DNA from: Maylandia zebra
Taxonomy: Eukaryota; Chordata; Actinopteri; Cichliformes; Cichlidae
DNA: 64,000 nt
Direction of reading: 5' to 3'
NCBI RefSeq assembly: GCF_041146795.1
Contig: NC_135186.1
Coordinates: forward strand, 37,554,354-37,618,353
Part shown: positions 51,901 through 60,657 of the stretch, piece after piece
Numbering within the stretch: position 1 is the first letter of the stretch
Layout of the letters: each line of letters begins with the position of its first letter
Notes under the pieces: model-generated
The model's database searches: none
What the model was told of the DNA's origin: nothing
Seen by the model: only the letters and a program-made list of their open reading frames with translations
Position numbers and translations under genes: made by a program

Positions 51901-54900
51901 AAACAGACACGCGTCGTCTCGGCTCACGCACAGAGCTTTTATCCATGTATTTACTGCAGTAACCAGACGTGTGGACGTTCAGGCCACGCTGGTGCTCTCA
52001 CCTTTGCCCAGGAAGTAGCTTCTCCACTTCTCGTCGCGTGAGTCAAACTGAGGTAGTCGTCCTGAAGTTGATCGGCTTCTGAAGAGGCGGGGTCACACAG
52101 ACGCAGCTCTACCGCCATCTCTGACAGCACGCTGCTGGATAGCTTATTCTGAGGACAGGATGTTGCATTGCAGAGTCATTAGCAGCAGGTACAGACGGCA
52201 TCTTATGAACACAGCGTAACAAAGTGACCTTTAAAGTGCACAAATCCTGCAGCCTGACAGCAGCTCACAGGAGCAGCCAGGACCGTGTGTGGGTCAGAGC
52301 ATCTGGCTAATCTACCTACAGCACACATGTACTGGAAGCTCTCTCTCTTTGGGGAGCTGGCGCCCTGGTTATCGTCGCCGCCCTCAGGTCTAAACGTCAT
52401 TTGAATCGACTACTCAGGAAATCAGAGACAAATACCATGTGCAGAATAATTTGGTGTATATCAAAGCAGCTTTGATTTCACACACTCGAAGGTGATTCAT
52501 GATAAAGTAAAATGCAGATTTGAGGAGGGAATCCGACTACGAGCCAGGAAAATCCTGCTGCAGCCGCTTTTCTTAGACTACAAGTCGGCCGGGAATCAAA
52601 CCAGCGACCTTCAGTGTACCAGCCCTGCTCTGCCTCCAGCAGCACACAAACAAAGGCGTCTTACGCTGACTCTGTGAGGGTCTTTCTGGACGAGGGTGAT
52701 GTTCCTCAGCGCCGAGTCTCCGAGCTGCTCGGGAACGCTCTCGACCACGCTCCGCAGCGCCGCCTGGTAAAACACCCGCGCGTCCTTCATGAAGTCGGCC
52801 CTGTCCTCGTCGTCCAGATCCACGGCCGGGGTGGCCCGCAGGAGGTTTTTGACTCGAGCGCCCACTTTCACCTCGGCTGCGGGCAGCAGCTTCGCCTCGC
52901 TGCTGAGCAGCTTCACGTCTCGCCTCCTGAGAAAGTCGTCGAGGGCGGCCGGCTGCAGGACCCTCGCCGCGTACGAGTGAAGCAGCACGAGCGTGAGCTG
53001 CAGCTCCACTCCGACATTCGCAGAGCCATACTGCTGCAGCTCCTGGAGCGCCCGGAGCGGCTCCAGCGCGTAGGCGAGGAACAGGAAGTGTAGCTCAACT
53101 TTCGGATCGGTCAGCCGGACGGTGATTCGCTGGGTGCTGATGCGCTCGGCGTCCACGGCCAGCGCCTCAAGTTTAAAATACTCCACCAAATCCGTCCAGC
53201 AGCCCGCCATCTTCTGCACGGCGTGGATGAAGAACAAGCACTGCGAGGAGACGGGGCGGGACAGGTTGTGGTGCTCCACGTCCGCAAACAGCTCCTTCAG
53301 GCTGTCGTTGATGGAGGCGCAGGTGGAGTAGTGACGGTGGATGTCTTTCACCAGGTCGACCACGTGACTGAAGGATGTGAGGAGTCCGGCCTGGCACGCT
53401 CGTCCCGCCATCCCAGGAAGGCCGCAGAGCGATACCAAGCTGGAGCTGAAAAGCCGGAGCTGGGCTTCAAACCTCCGGCTCACCTGTGGGGGCGGAGCAT
53501 CACAGTAAAACACAGCCAGGTTGGAGAGAGGAAGGCCAGCCTCCGTCAGCGCCTTCATCAGAAGGTCTGGATCTGACTCCGGGGCTCCGACTGCCGAATC
53601 CACGCTGAGCTGCACCGCGAGCAGCGCCCTCACCACGCTCGCACCCGAGCAGCCGTCGAAGTAGCCAATCAGGACGATGCTCGTCCTCCGGCCCCCGCCC
53701 AGCTCCACCCCGACGTGCAGGTACAGGCAGTACGGTGTGCTGCGGAGCGCGTTGATGATTTGGCCGGTCGGCGTCAGGTCCACGTCATCGCGGCAGTACT
53801 GTTTACTGAATCGCAGCAAAACATCGCCCTCGTCCACCAAGGAGTCTGTTGACTCCGCCTCCTTCACCTGCTCAGGCGGAACACACTCGTCTATGTTTGT
53901 TACCGACTCCATCGTCAGGTCCACCACGTCGTCCTCGTCGTCGGAGATCAGCGAGATTACATCATTTGCTTTTTCTTGCTCTATGGTTTTACTGTCCGTC
54001 GTCACGGTGACGGCGAGTTTCTGATTCGGCAGAAGAAATGCACCACCTGCGGGGGGGGGGGAGAGCGTTAGGCGACAGCTTTGAAGTGAAGGTTCACATA
54101 TTAAACTTCTGGCTTTAAAACGAGCAGCGAAACATTAAAGCTTCAACGTTTCCGGTCGTGCTGACGATCTTTACCGTTTGTTAGCGTTTCTGACCCACTT
54201 TTATAAACTATTACATAAAAGATATTAAATAAATGAAATAGCCTGTGGCAAATGTTTTAGTGTTGTCTGGTCACTATACATACTCTATGCAAAGTATAAA
54301 AAATGATATTTTCACAAACAAACTTCTTGTAGTTTTGCGACATGGTGCTGCTTTACGTGCACCCGGATATGCGTCATGCTTTATGGCAAAGATGTGCGGA
54401 TCGATCCTGAAATATCGATTCCTCCGATATCACTCATTTATGTTCTAGAATCGATTCTCACATTAAAATATCGATATTTTAGTAATTTAGGGTAAATTTG
54501 TAGTTTATCATTAACACAGTGGAAAGAAACTATAACATTCGGATCGTCTACACTGGAAGGAACTACTTCCTCTTCCGCCTTTCATAGTCATGTGCAAAAT
54601 ACGGCTGTGTGGCAGCCCCTGGCGTGCGCACTCACAACAACGGCTGAGCGTAAATGGAGTCATGTGTGGACGTGTTTTACCTCCACAAACAGCCAAGACG
54701 CAGTTTGCGATGTGGCAAGACAGTGAGGTTTCGTGGCAGCTCCACTGACCTCATCAAACACCTCAGAATAAATCATATCACAGAATATGACGAGCTTATG
54801 TTGAGGCGAACTGAAGAGGAGGAGAGGGACAGGTGCTGCTAGGGCGAGACAGACGTCTGTGGCAGAGTCCTTTAGTGCTGAACATGCTCAAATGGCAGGT

Positions 54901-57900
54901 TTTTTATAAGTATACAAGTTATACAAGTAATCTGATGTCCTGTAATCATTATGAAGCTATATTATTACAATTACATAATACAATGATATATTGTATTATG
55001 TAATACAATGAAACATCAAGTTTTTGTATCGGTATCGGATCAGTATCGTCGATACCACCCTGAATTTTACTTGGTATGAGATCGGAAAGGAAATCAGTGG
55101 TAAATGGCCTGGATTCGAATACACTACATCCAGTCATCCACACACTGGTGATGGCAGCTACATTGTAGCCACAGCCACCCTGGGGCGCACTGACAGAGGC
55201 GAAGCTGCCGGACACTGGCGCCACCGGGCCCTCTGACCACCACCAGTAGGCAACGGGTGAAGTGTCTTGCCCAAGGACACAACGACCGAGACTGTCCAAG
55301 CCGGGGCTCGAACCAGCAACCTTCCGATTACAAGACGAACTCCCAACTCTTGAGCCACGATCGCCCCTGGTATCGCACATCACTGCTTTACGGTAACTCA
55401 AAAACGATGGACGCTTGACAGGTTGCAGCTTCATGCCCGGACATGCACCAGGCAGAGACGGCTGCACAGGCAGCCCAAGAAGAAGCACTTTTACCAAAAC
55501 GGGGTACGTCTGTGATTTGGTTACTTGTTGGGTTCAACAGCACCAACACGGAGCAGAAGACGCCCATTTGTAAGCTATGCTATAAAACTATTCCTGCGCC
55601 CGATGGCAACACAACAAATCTCTTGTATCACCTACAGAAGGCCCACGAAGAAGAATCCAGAGAACCCGAGCTAAACCAAGCTGTGGAACGACGGGAGCAA
55701 GTTGGGAAAGAAAAACTATACCAGCTGAAGATGCAGCAGCCTTTCACACGAGGCCCGTATGAGAAAACGTCCCAGCGCCATAAACAAATCACAGGCGCCG
55801 TCTCGCGTTGCATTTGTAAAGGCATGGCCCTGTTTATGTAGTTGAGAAGGACGGCTTTCGTGACCTCGTCAAAGTCCTTGATCCGAGGTACGTTATGCCC
55901 GGTCGTAAGCACTTCAGTAAAGTCGAGTTGCCTCGCTTATACGAAGCATGGCGGCCAAAGTAGAGCAGGATGTTTGCAGTGTCGTGCATTAAGCCTTGGC
56001 TGCTGACCTGTGGACGAGCAGAGATACGCAGCCCTGCATGAGCGTAACCATCCGCTTCATTAACGAAGACGCCGCGCTCGCTGTTGACAGACTGCGGACT
56101 TCCCACATGACCACACTGGAGTCATGTTAGCCCAAGGTATGAGTCTGCCGTCGCTACGTATTTACCGTGCATAAAGTACATTATGTGCGTATATACGTGC
56201 ACGTAGTACTAGTATACATACACACATTAGTTTTACTAGCATATATGATATGCATGTTAGTAAAACAAATATTTTGGGCAGAAAACCTTGAAACTGTTGT
56301 GCACTTTAAAAAGTTCATTTTAAATGTATGATTTTGAAAATAAAGAAGGCCACAGCTGTTTTCCTTTGATGCGTTTATATTGCTGCACTAAAATGCACGT
56401 TTCTCATTTGTGACAGTTCCTTTAAACCTTCAAAATAAAGTTGGAGAAAAGTGAGCAATGACATCTGTCACACTTTTCAGAGAATAAGTGGAAACATTGC
56501 GGTATATCGTGATATATATCGTTATCGTGATATAAAATAATTCACATCGTGATAAATATCTTTTCAATATCGCCCAGCACTAGTTCCCAGCATCGGTTTC
56601 CCTGAAAACACGCTGTGTGACACCTGTGCGAGACACACCTAGGTCAGCAGGAACCAGGCTCTGTCCTCCTCTAGCTTCCAAGGCGTTGTACTCCCTGCCA
56701 TCATTGTTCTCGTCGAAGAAGATCTTGAACCACTGGAGGAAGGTCAGAGCCACGGCCGAGTTCCTCTTCATCAGCGACTCGATGGGGATGTGCTAGGCAG
56801 AGCAACAGAGGATCTTTAGGTGCGTGTTTCTATCAAAGAACGAGCGCCAAGTCATCCTGCTGTTTCTAACACAGGTGTGCAGCGAGCACTCGCTTTAATG
56901 TCGGGACCTGAAAGCGCTGCAACACTCACTCTGATCACTCCGGCCTTCCTGAAAGCAGCCTGCAGCAAGGTGAAGTTGTGCAGAGAGTGCATGATGGTGT
57001 CGCACTGGAACTGGACCCTGGAGAGGTCCAAGGAGCCGGGAAACAGCCAGTCCATCAGCTGGCAATAAGCCGCACCTGGATACAAACAGAGCAGGAAGTA
57101 TTACACATCATTTATATTATTAACACGGCTTTATCTTTACACTGGTCAAACTGGCTTTTCCTCGTTGCCTGTCATACATGTCCTGTTCCTGTTGCAGGGA
57201 CACATGACCTGAGTTTCTAATGATGAGCCCAGTGCAGGGTCAGGGAAACCCTGTAAGCCACACACTCGGGCAGCACAGGTTTTTCCTTTGCTCTCCTTCC
57301 TGCTCTGTGTAAATAGTCTTATTTATGGTTTTCTTTTCACAACATGCACCACGAGGCACACCTGCTCAGTAAGAAATGATAGCAAGAAAGCTGGGCCACC
57401 GTCCACAAACACAGTAGTCCTTTTTAAGAAATGAGTCCTCGTCAGAGGGACAGCTCAGAGTCAGAGGCTGACACGGTTTCAGCATGTGCAGAGGACGGAG
57501 GCTGAAGATGAAGCCGCCAAGCAGGAGGAAAAGAGGAAGACCTCAGGGGAGGTTCATGGATGTAGAAAAGGAGGACAGGCAGAGGGTTGGTATGACAGAG
57601 GAGGTGGAGGCAGATCCTCCACTGTGGAGACCCCTAAAGGGAGCAGCCGAAAGAAAAGAATCCAAGGAAAGGAGGAAAGAATAGGAGTGATGTGCGAGTG
57701 CCTGTTGGTTTCTGTTAGCCAACCACAGATGGGCTCAGGAGGACGGAGAACTCCACGTGAGAAGTAAGGCGGAGGCTGTTAGCAATGTACCAGCATCAGC
57801 CATGCCTGTTAAAACACACCCACCTGTGCATGCCTGCTCCACCTTGGTGAAGCTCGTCTGTAAGGTTTCGTTTAGCCACGCCAGCAGCTCGTAGCGATTA

Positions 57901-57938
57901 TACAAAAACGTCCCGTTCAGGGTCACATGCACCGCCAT
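42162..57938 (-). CDS. dnmt3b: CH-hAT-DNMT3B fusion: de novo DNA methyltransferase (25 coding exons)
   Basis: Transfers methyl groups to cytosine C5 in chromatin (family). Exons in transcript order: 57824-57938, 56930-57075, 56639-56792, 52665-54046, 52002-52148, 51798-51896, 51444-51705, 51287-51349, 51090-51193, 50504-50632, 49504-49611, 49178-49319, 48507-48986, 48359-48403, 48205-48284, 47826-47938, 47565-47748, 45846-45930, 45611-45756, 45272-45362, 45037-45185, 44840-44925, 42751-42820, 42550-42671, 42162-42393. Sum 4734 nt: 1577 codons plus stop, all phases closing. Approximate residues: EB1-like CH 1-138, hAT-like 140-690, linker to 824, PWWP 825-903, acidic linker 951-1110, ADD 1126-1251, methyltransferase 1252-1547, Ser-rich tail. 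As I recall, zebrafish dnmt3bb.2/.3 also carry an N-terminal CH domain and are long, so this is probably that subtype. Exon 3 has an alternative donor 18 nt further on, also in phase. The CH/hAT link rests on splice logic, not on a transcript. Confidence 0.88.
42911..44484 (+). mobile_element. Pogo-type DNA transposon, defective
   Basis: TA dinucleotides at 42909-42910 and 44485-44486 flank inverted ends of about 28 bases, starting CCGTATTTTCACGACC at left and matching the right end with one difference. Inside, the plus strand encodes a helix-turn-helix start ([35 protein letters not shown]), then after a frame break near 43390 a CENP-B-type second DNA-binding part and the start of a DDE domain ([32 protein letters not shown]). 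A deletion near 43930 removes most of the DDE region; the acidic tail [16 protein letters not shown] remains. It lies in a dnmt3b intron, antisense. The transposase is not functional. Confidence 0.9.
46915..47235 (+). mobile_element. tRNA-type SINE (common teleost family)
   Basis: Contains AGAAGGTCCTGAGTTCAGTT (a B-box-like piece), then GTTCGCATGTTCTCCCCGTG, TCCTCCCACAGTCCA, AGACATGCAGTTAG and TGTCCAGGGTGTACCCCGCC. I recognise this order as a widespread fish SINE. The A-box end is not clear, so it is 5'-truncated. It lies in dnmt3b intron 17. Confidence 0.7.
47565..48284 (-). other. dnmt3b: dnmt3b ADD domain exons (15-17)
   Basis: Three exons carry the cysteine pattern of the ATRX-DNMT3-DNMT3L zinc-finger domain: CLCCGT and GLCLKCK in 48205-48284, [14 protein letters not shown] and LLCGNDGCC in 47826-47938, and [20 protein letters not shown] in 47565-47748. 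In DNMT3 proteins this module reads unmethylated histone H3K4 and restrains the catalytic domain. All expected cysteines appear present. Confidence 0.9.
48507..48986 (-). other. dnmt3b: dnmt3b Lys/Glu-rich linker exon with poly-Glu
   Basis: A 480-nt exon between PWWP and ADD. It begins [17 protein letters not shown] and contains 17 consecutive Glu encoded by GAG/GAA triplets (48691-48741) after a basic segment, then the basic [19 protein letters not shown] and [10 protein letters not shown]. Human DNMT3B is much shorter here. The exon is open throughout and in phase. The Glu tract is a trinucleotide repeat likely to vary between individuals. Confidence 0.85.
49797..49975. repeat. Dispersed repeat ending in a GT microsatellite (copy 2)
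   Basis: Reverse-oriented relative of the repeat at 12690-12865: it has CTTAGTGAGGACCTTCATTG, the ACCACATTTTGAG core, a (GT)n tract at about 49932-49957 and ends TCCCCACAAAGATAG. It lies in a dnmt3b intron. Confidence 0.7.
50092..50112. repeat. GA microsatellite
   Basis: (GA)n run of about ten units in a dnmt3b intron. Confidence 0.9.
51090..51705 (-). other. dnmt3b: dnmt3b linker exons between hAT-like and PWWP parts (7-9)
   Basis: Three exons (51444-51705, 51287-51349, 51090-51193) encode low-complexity charged sequence: [43 protein letters not shown], then [11 protein letters not shown] and [12 protein letters not shown]. The start of exon 7 (VSNIPKTF) continues the hAT-like end; the rest resembles the disordered N-terminal region that precedes PWWP in DNMT3 proteins. 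Frame and phases (0,1,1,0) close. Confidence 0.8.
51798..54046 (-). other. dnmt3b: dnmt3b hAT-transposase-derived exons (4-6)
   Basis: Exon 4 (52665-54046, 1382 nt, no stop) plus exons 52002-52148 and 51798-51896. The body follows the plan of hAT transposases such as the KIAA1586/ZMYM/EPM2AIP1 relatives. It starts with a beta-rich segment ([26 protein letters not shown]). [20 protein letters not shown] stands where hATs have a 'DIYNYFS.S.KR' helix. Then [16 protein letters not shown] stands where they have 'AVERVLEQWPAL..YF'. Next come [18 protein letters not shown] and [20 protein letters not shown]. The last exon, [20 protein letters not shown] then QVFAK, stands in for the dimerisation end. 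The conserved TRWLS-type segment is replaced by SSQCLFF. A zinc finger and catalytic acidic residues are not recognisable, so it is probably a binding or dimerisation module. Confidence 0.75.
54654..54842 (+). mobile_element. BED-like zinc-finger fragment of a hAT element
   Basis: The plus strand has [20 protein letters not shown], resembling the distal half of a BED zinc finger (TTNLLKHL..HH..EY) at the start of hAT transposases. It is antisense within dnmt3b intron 3 and lies near many ATCGAT/ATATCG-rich repeat sequences that mark a hAT terminal region. Confidence 0.45.
55090..55375. repeat. Dispersed teleost repeat
   Basis: Contains GGTGAAGTGTCTTGCCCAAG, GACACAACG and GGGGCTCGAACCAGCAACC, a combination I have seen repeatedly in fish genomes. 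Family not assigned; the GGTTCGAGCCCC on the minus strand resembles a tRNA B box. Confidence 0.5.
55443..55960 (+). mobile_element. BED-finger hAT transposase relic
   Basis: The plus strand encodes a nearly complete BED zinc finger: [18 protein letters not shown], then [17 protein letters not shown], with both cysteines and both histidines of the C2H2 pattern. After a frame change, [20 protein letters not shown] and [11 protein letters not shown] match ZBED-type hAT transposases. The rest is deleted or stopped. It lies antisense in dnmt3b intron 3 and is not the source in phase for the hAT-like exon. Confidence 0.7.
56639..57938 (-). other. dnmt3b: dnmt3b EB1-like CH-domain exons (1-3)
   Basis: Exons 57824-57938, 56930-57075 and 56639-56792 encode [76 protein letters not shown] and [20 protein letters not shown]. 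These align residue by residue with mapre1 exons 1-3. Exon 2 is 146 nt in both genes, and the donor phases (1, 0, 1) are identical. The microtubule-contact lysines of EB1 are mostly lost: LKKVKF became LSRVQF and [10 protein letters not shown] became [10 protein letters not shown]. The EB coiled coil is absent. The start ATG at 57936-57938 follows a good acceptor 13 bases upstream. Confidence 0.85.
57484..57700 (+). mobile_element. RTE-type LINE C-terminal fragment
   Basis: Plus-strand frame has [20 protein letters not shown], resembling the GRPRKRFMDVVKEDM tail of RTE/BovB-like reverse transcriptases. It lies in dnmt3b intron 1 (between CH exons 1 and 2), antisense. Confidence 0.6.
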
Positions 57939-58002
57939 CTCCGAAAGGCACCTGCACACACATCACAATGTTTTTAAAATCATACATCAATGCTGCAGCC
58001 CT

Positions 58003-58068
58003 GCACAGACTGGCGACCTGGCCAGGCTCTACCCCGCCTTTAGCCCCATGATAGGCTCCGGCTGGAGG
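58003..58068 (+). mobile_element. SINE fragment
   Basis: GACTGGCGACCTGGCCAGG, CTACCCCGCC and GATAGGCTCCGGC match the 3' half of the same SINE family as 46915-47235. Confidence 0.55.
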
Positions 58069-59391
58069 GATGATACATGAGGCAAAACAAATATTACTGA
58101 GGCATGCATTACACAAGAGCCTGATGAAGTCAGAGTGACATTTACACACGTAAGAACACTCATGCAGTAATATTTTCCTGTAAGCGTCCCGAAACGAGCC
58201 CACGTGTTTGCACAAATGTCTGTCCAGAAGGTTTACTAACAGTTTGAAAGAGCCCGATCTCCCTCTGCAGACCTCCGTCACAGCGTCACGGACACCGGGG
58301 TCACACAGTGCTGCTTCAGGGGCTGACCTCTTCCTCTGTAACGACTTCTTCGTGAAAGCGTTGCATTTAGGGTCCCATTAAAATGTCGTTTACTTCACAT
58401 TCAATCTATAGAATGGAAACGAACGAAATGAACACGAGCGCATTCTAGGCGAAGTTGGAATTCCCGAGTTTCCAGCCGGAATCTTCAACTGTAACCTCCC
58501 CTCAAGTCTAATTTACAACTCGGCGTAGCCCTGCCCACCCCGAGTTAACGATCACGGCTGCGTTTACGTGCAAAAACAAAAACACTTCGTTGTATTGCTA
58601 AAGACGCAATCTTGCGACAGACAAAACCTTAACACCGGGACGCACGCATCGGAAATTCCAAAGTTACCGGAACGCAGCACACATTCACAGTGGCCTCTAC
58701 ACCAATCAGAGCAGAGCGGGGGTTATTCTAGCCAATAGAATCAATGGAAGCGGCACCGATGCGCTCTTAAATTTGTTTCCGGAAACTAACACGTGGGGCT
58801 GCCGTCGGAATAAAAACAATCTGATCTCAGGTCAGCTGGAGTCATGGTTGCATGTGTGATAAAGTGCGGCTAACAATACAATAGCAACTACAGCATTTAA
58901 CGGCAATAACACCGCTACCGTTTAGAAATTGTCTCGGAGTTTAAGCGGTCACTCGGTGGTCAGCTACTTTTGTTCACACCCCCACTTTCATTCAGCTGAC
59001 TTTTACTCTGAGTTCCCAAAAAGATGATTCTGTTCATCTGGACGTTTTCAGTGGGAAAAACGTTTCGCCACACATTCAAGTGCCAGATAGTTTCCCACCT
59101 TATAAACAGCACTTTTGCACAATGCCTTAAACTAGCCCACTGAACGAACAATGGCTGTGAGGTCAGCTACATGATCATCATTTACTCAGAGACCTTAATA
59201 ACACAGCGAGATATCCGCATTAGCTCGCGACGCTGACTTACAACATCAGTACAAGTTTACGGCAAAGTCACAAACGGCCTGTGCGCTCCCGACGGTTTAT
59301 TCTAGAAGAAATGTACAGTTTTCGTTTAAAATCATGGTGAAACCTTTAGCGAATTCATGCAACAGGCTGCTAACAAACATGGTGGACTTAC

Positions 59392-59470
59392 CTTCTCTGC
59401 TCAGCTCGCTCTGACCGATTCAAATACCAAAGAAGTCAGCCTCGACGACCCCCAAAACCCACCCAGCCCT
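59392..59470 (-). promoter_or_regulatory. dnmt3b: dnmt3b non-coding first exon and promoter
   Basis: On the minus strand GCAGAGAAG|GTAAGT is a strong splice donor with exon end at 59392. Downstream the CH exon 1 has an acceptor at 57952-57953 before the ATG. The exon 5' boundary is approximate. The upstream DNA lacks other genes. Confidence 0.45.
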
Positions 59471-59809
59471 CTGCCGCGGAAAAAAAGCGGGTGTTTGACC
59501 TAGTCACTCAATTTAAAAACAGCCAGAAGTGTGAATAAAATAAAGGCCCACGCCCTTTAACACCACAGGGGTCGAAATTTAACTTTAAATACCAGCTAGC
59601 CAAACTCTTTGGTTATGTTAATGTCGCTGTTACTGAAACATCCGGTTCTACAGCTGCTAGCTGCAGTTAGCTTTAGCTCCTAGCGTCACACTAGGCGACA
59701 TCGGAGTTAGCAGATTTTCCGGTTGGCTGTTCCGACAGCGCTGCTCCACGAAAAAAAATAGCTTTTATTTAAGCTAACCGTTTACACTATTTAAGACAGA
59801 GTAGTACAG

Positions 59810-59940
59810 TTGTAGAGCTCTACGGAGAAACCCCAACAATCAGTACTTTGGCGACAGTGGGAAGAAAAACCTTTAACAGGAAGAAACCTCCAGCAGAGCC
59901 AGACTCAGGAAGGGAGGAAAAAAGACATGCTGTGGATGAG
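59810..59940 (-). mobile_element. LINE 3'-end fragment, minus orientation
   Basis: Read on the minus strand it gives CTGGAGGTTTCTTCCTGTTA and TTCCCACTGTCGCCAAAGTA, the same family as 18700-18945. Confidence 0.55.
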
Positions 59941-60657
59941 AGCCAGAGAGTGATTAATAATTCATAATTAAATGCACAGTGGTGTGTAAACACATAGTAT
60001 GTTATTTTATCTTATTCTATTCTAGTGTATTTCTTCATTTTTGCTGTTTGTAACTTTGTACTGTCCAATTTCTGCTGTGACCCAACAAATTTCCCACGTG
60101 TAGGAGTAATAAAGGTTTATCTTATCTTAAAAGGGGTGAGAGAAGGATAAATACTTAGTGCATCATGGGACTCAGCCTACACTTTTGCATCATTGCTAAG
60201 GGAGGATTCAGGGTCACCTGATCCAGCCCTGACTACATGCTTTAGCCAAAAGGAAAGTTTGAAGAAAGGAAGGCAATAAAAGAAAAGGATAGGGAAGGAA
60301 CAGGGAGAAGACAGGAGAAGGAAAGAGGAAAATACAATCAGTGGGTAGAGGAGAAAACAGGGAGCATGGGAAGAGTACAAGGAGTGAAATTAAAAAAGTG
60401 TGCGCTTCCTCTCAAGAGCATGGAATAATCCCCAGGCCACACTGCAAAGAAGAGTGAGTGGGAGCTAGCTCATAGTGGCTATGCCTCCCTGAGGCAGCAG
60501 AACAAGAACTGGCTCCTCTTACCAAGAGAGAGGTTCAACAGCATCACAAAATAATATTAAGGGCTTCTCACAAAAGGTTGGCTGAGTAGGATACTATTGG
60601 TTAAAAAATTTCACTAAGCACCACGCAAGGCGTGGCATACAAAACCATGAATTGCTC
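59941..60657. other. Repeat-rich intergenic DNA
   Basis: Includes a LINE-like tail (AATAAAGGTTTATCTTATCT at 60107-60127) and a purine-rich stretch at 60255-60375. No coding exon seen. Confidence 0.4.

Noticed and set aside
52614..53576. Plus-strand open frames of 117-159 codons
   Set aside because: They mirror the long minus-strand hAT-derived exon; GC-rich codons on one strand keep the other open. No family resemblance.
55290..55375. tRNA gene in the dispersed repeat
   Set aside because: A B-box-like piece is visible on the minus strand but no paired A box, acceptor stem or cloverleaf could be drawn.
56580..57938. A separate truncated mapre1-like gene or pseudogene
   Set aside because: Its third exon ends with a phase-1 donor that fits the phase of the next minus-strand exon at 54046, the sequence has no stop, and the total frame closes through to dnmt3b. 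A 5' part of dnmt3b explains it better than a pseudogene.
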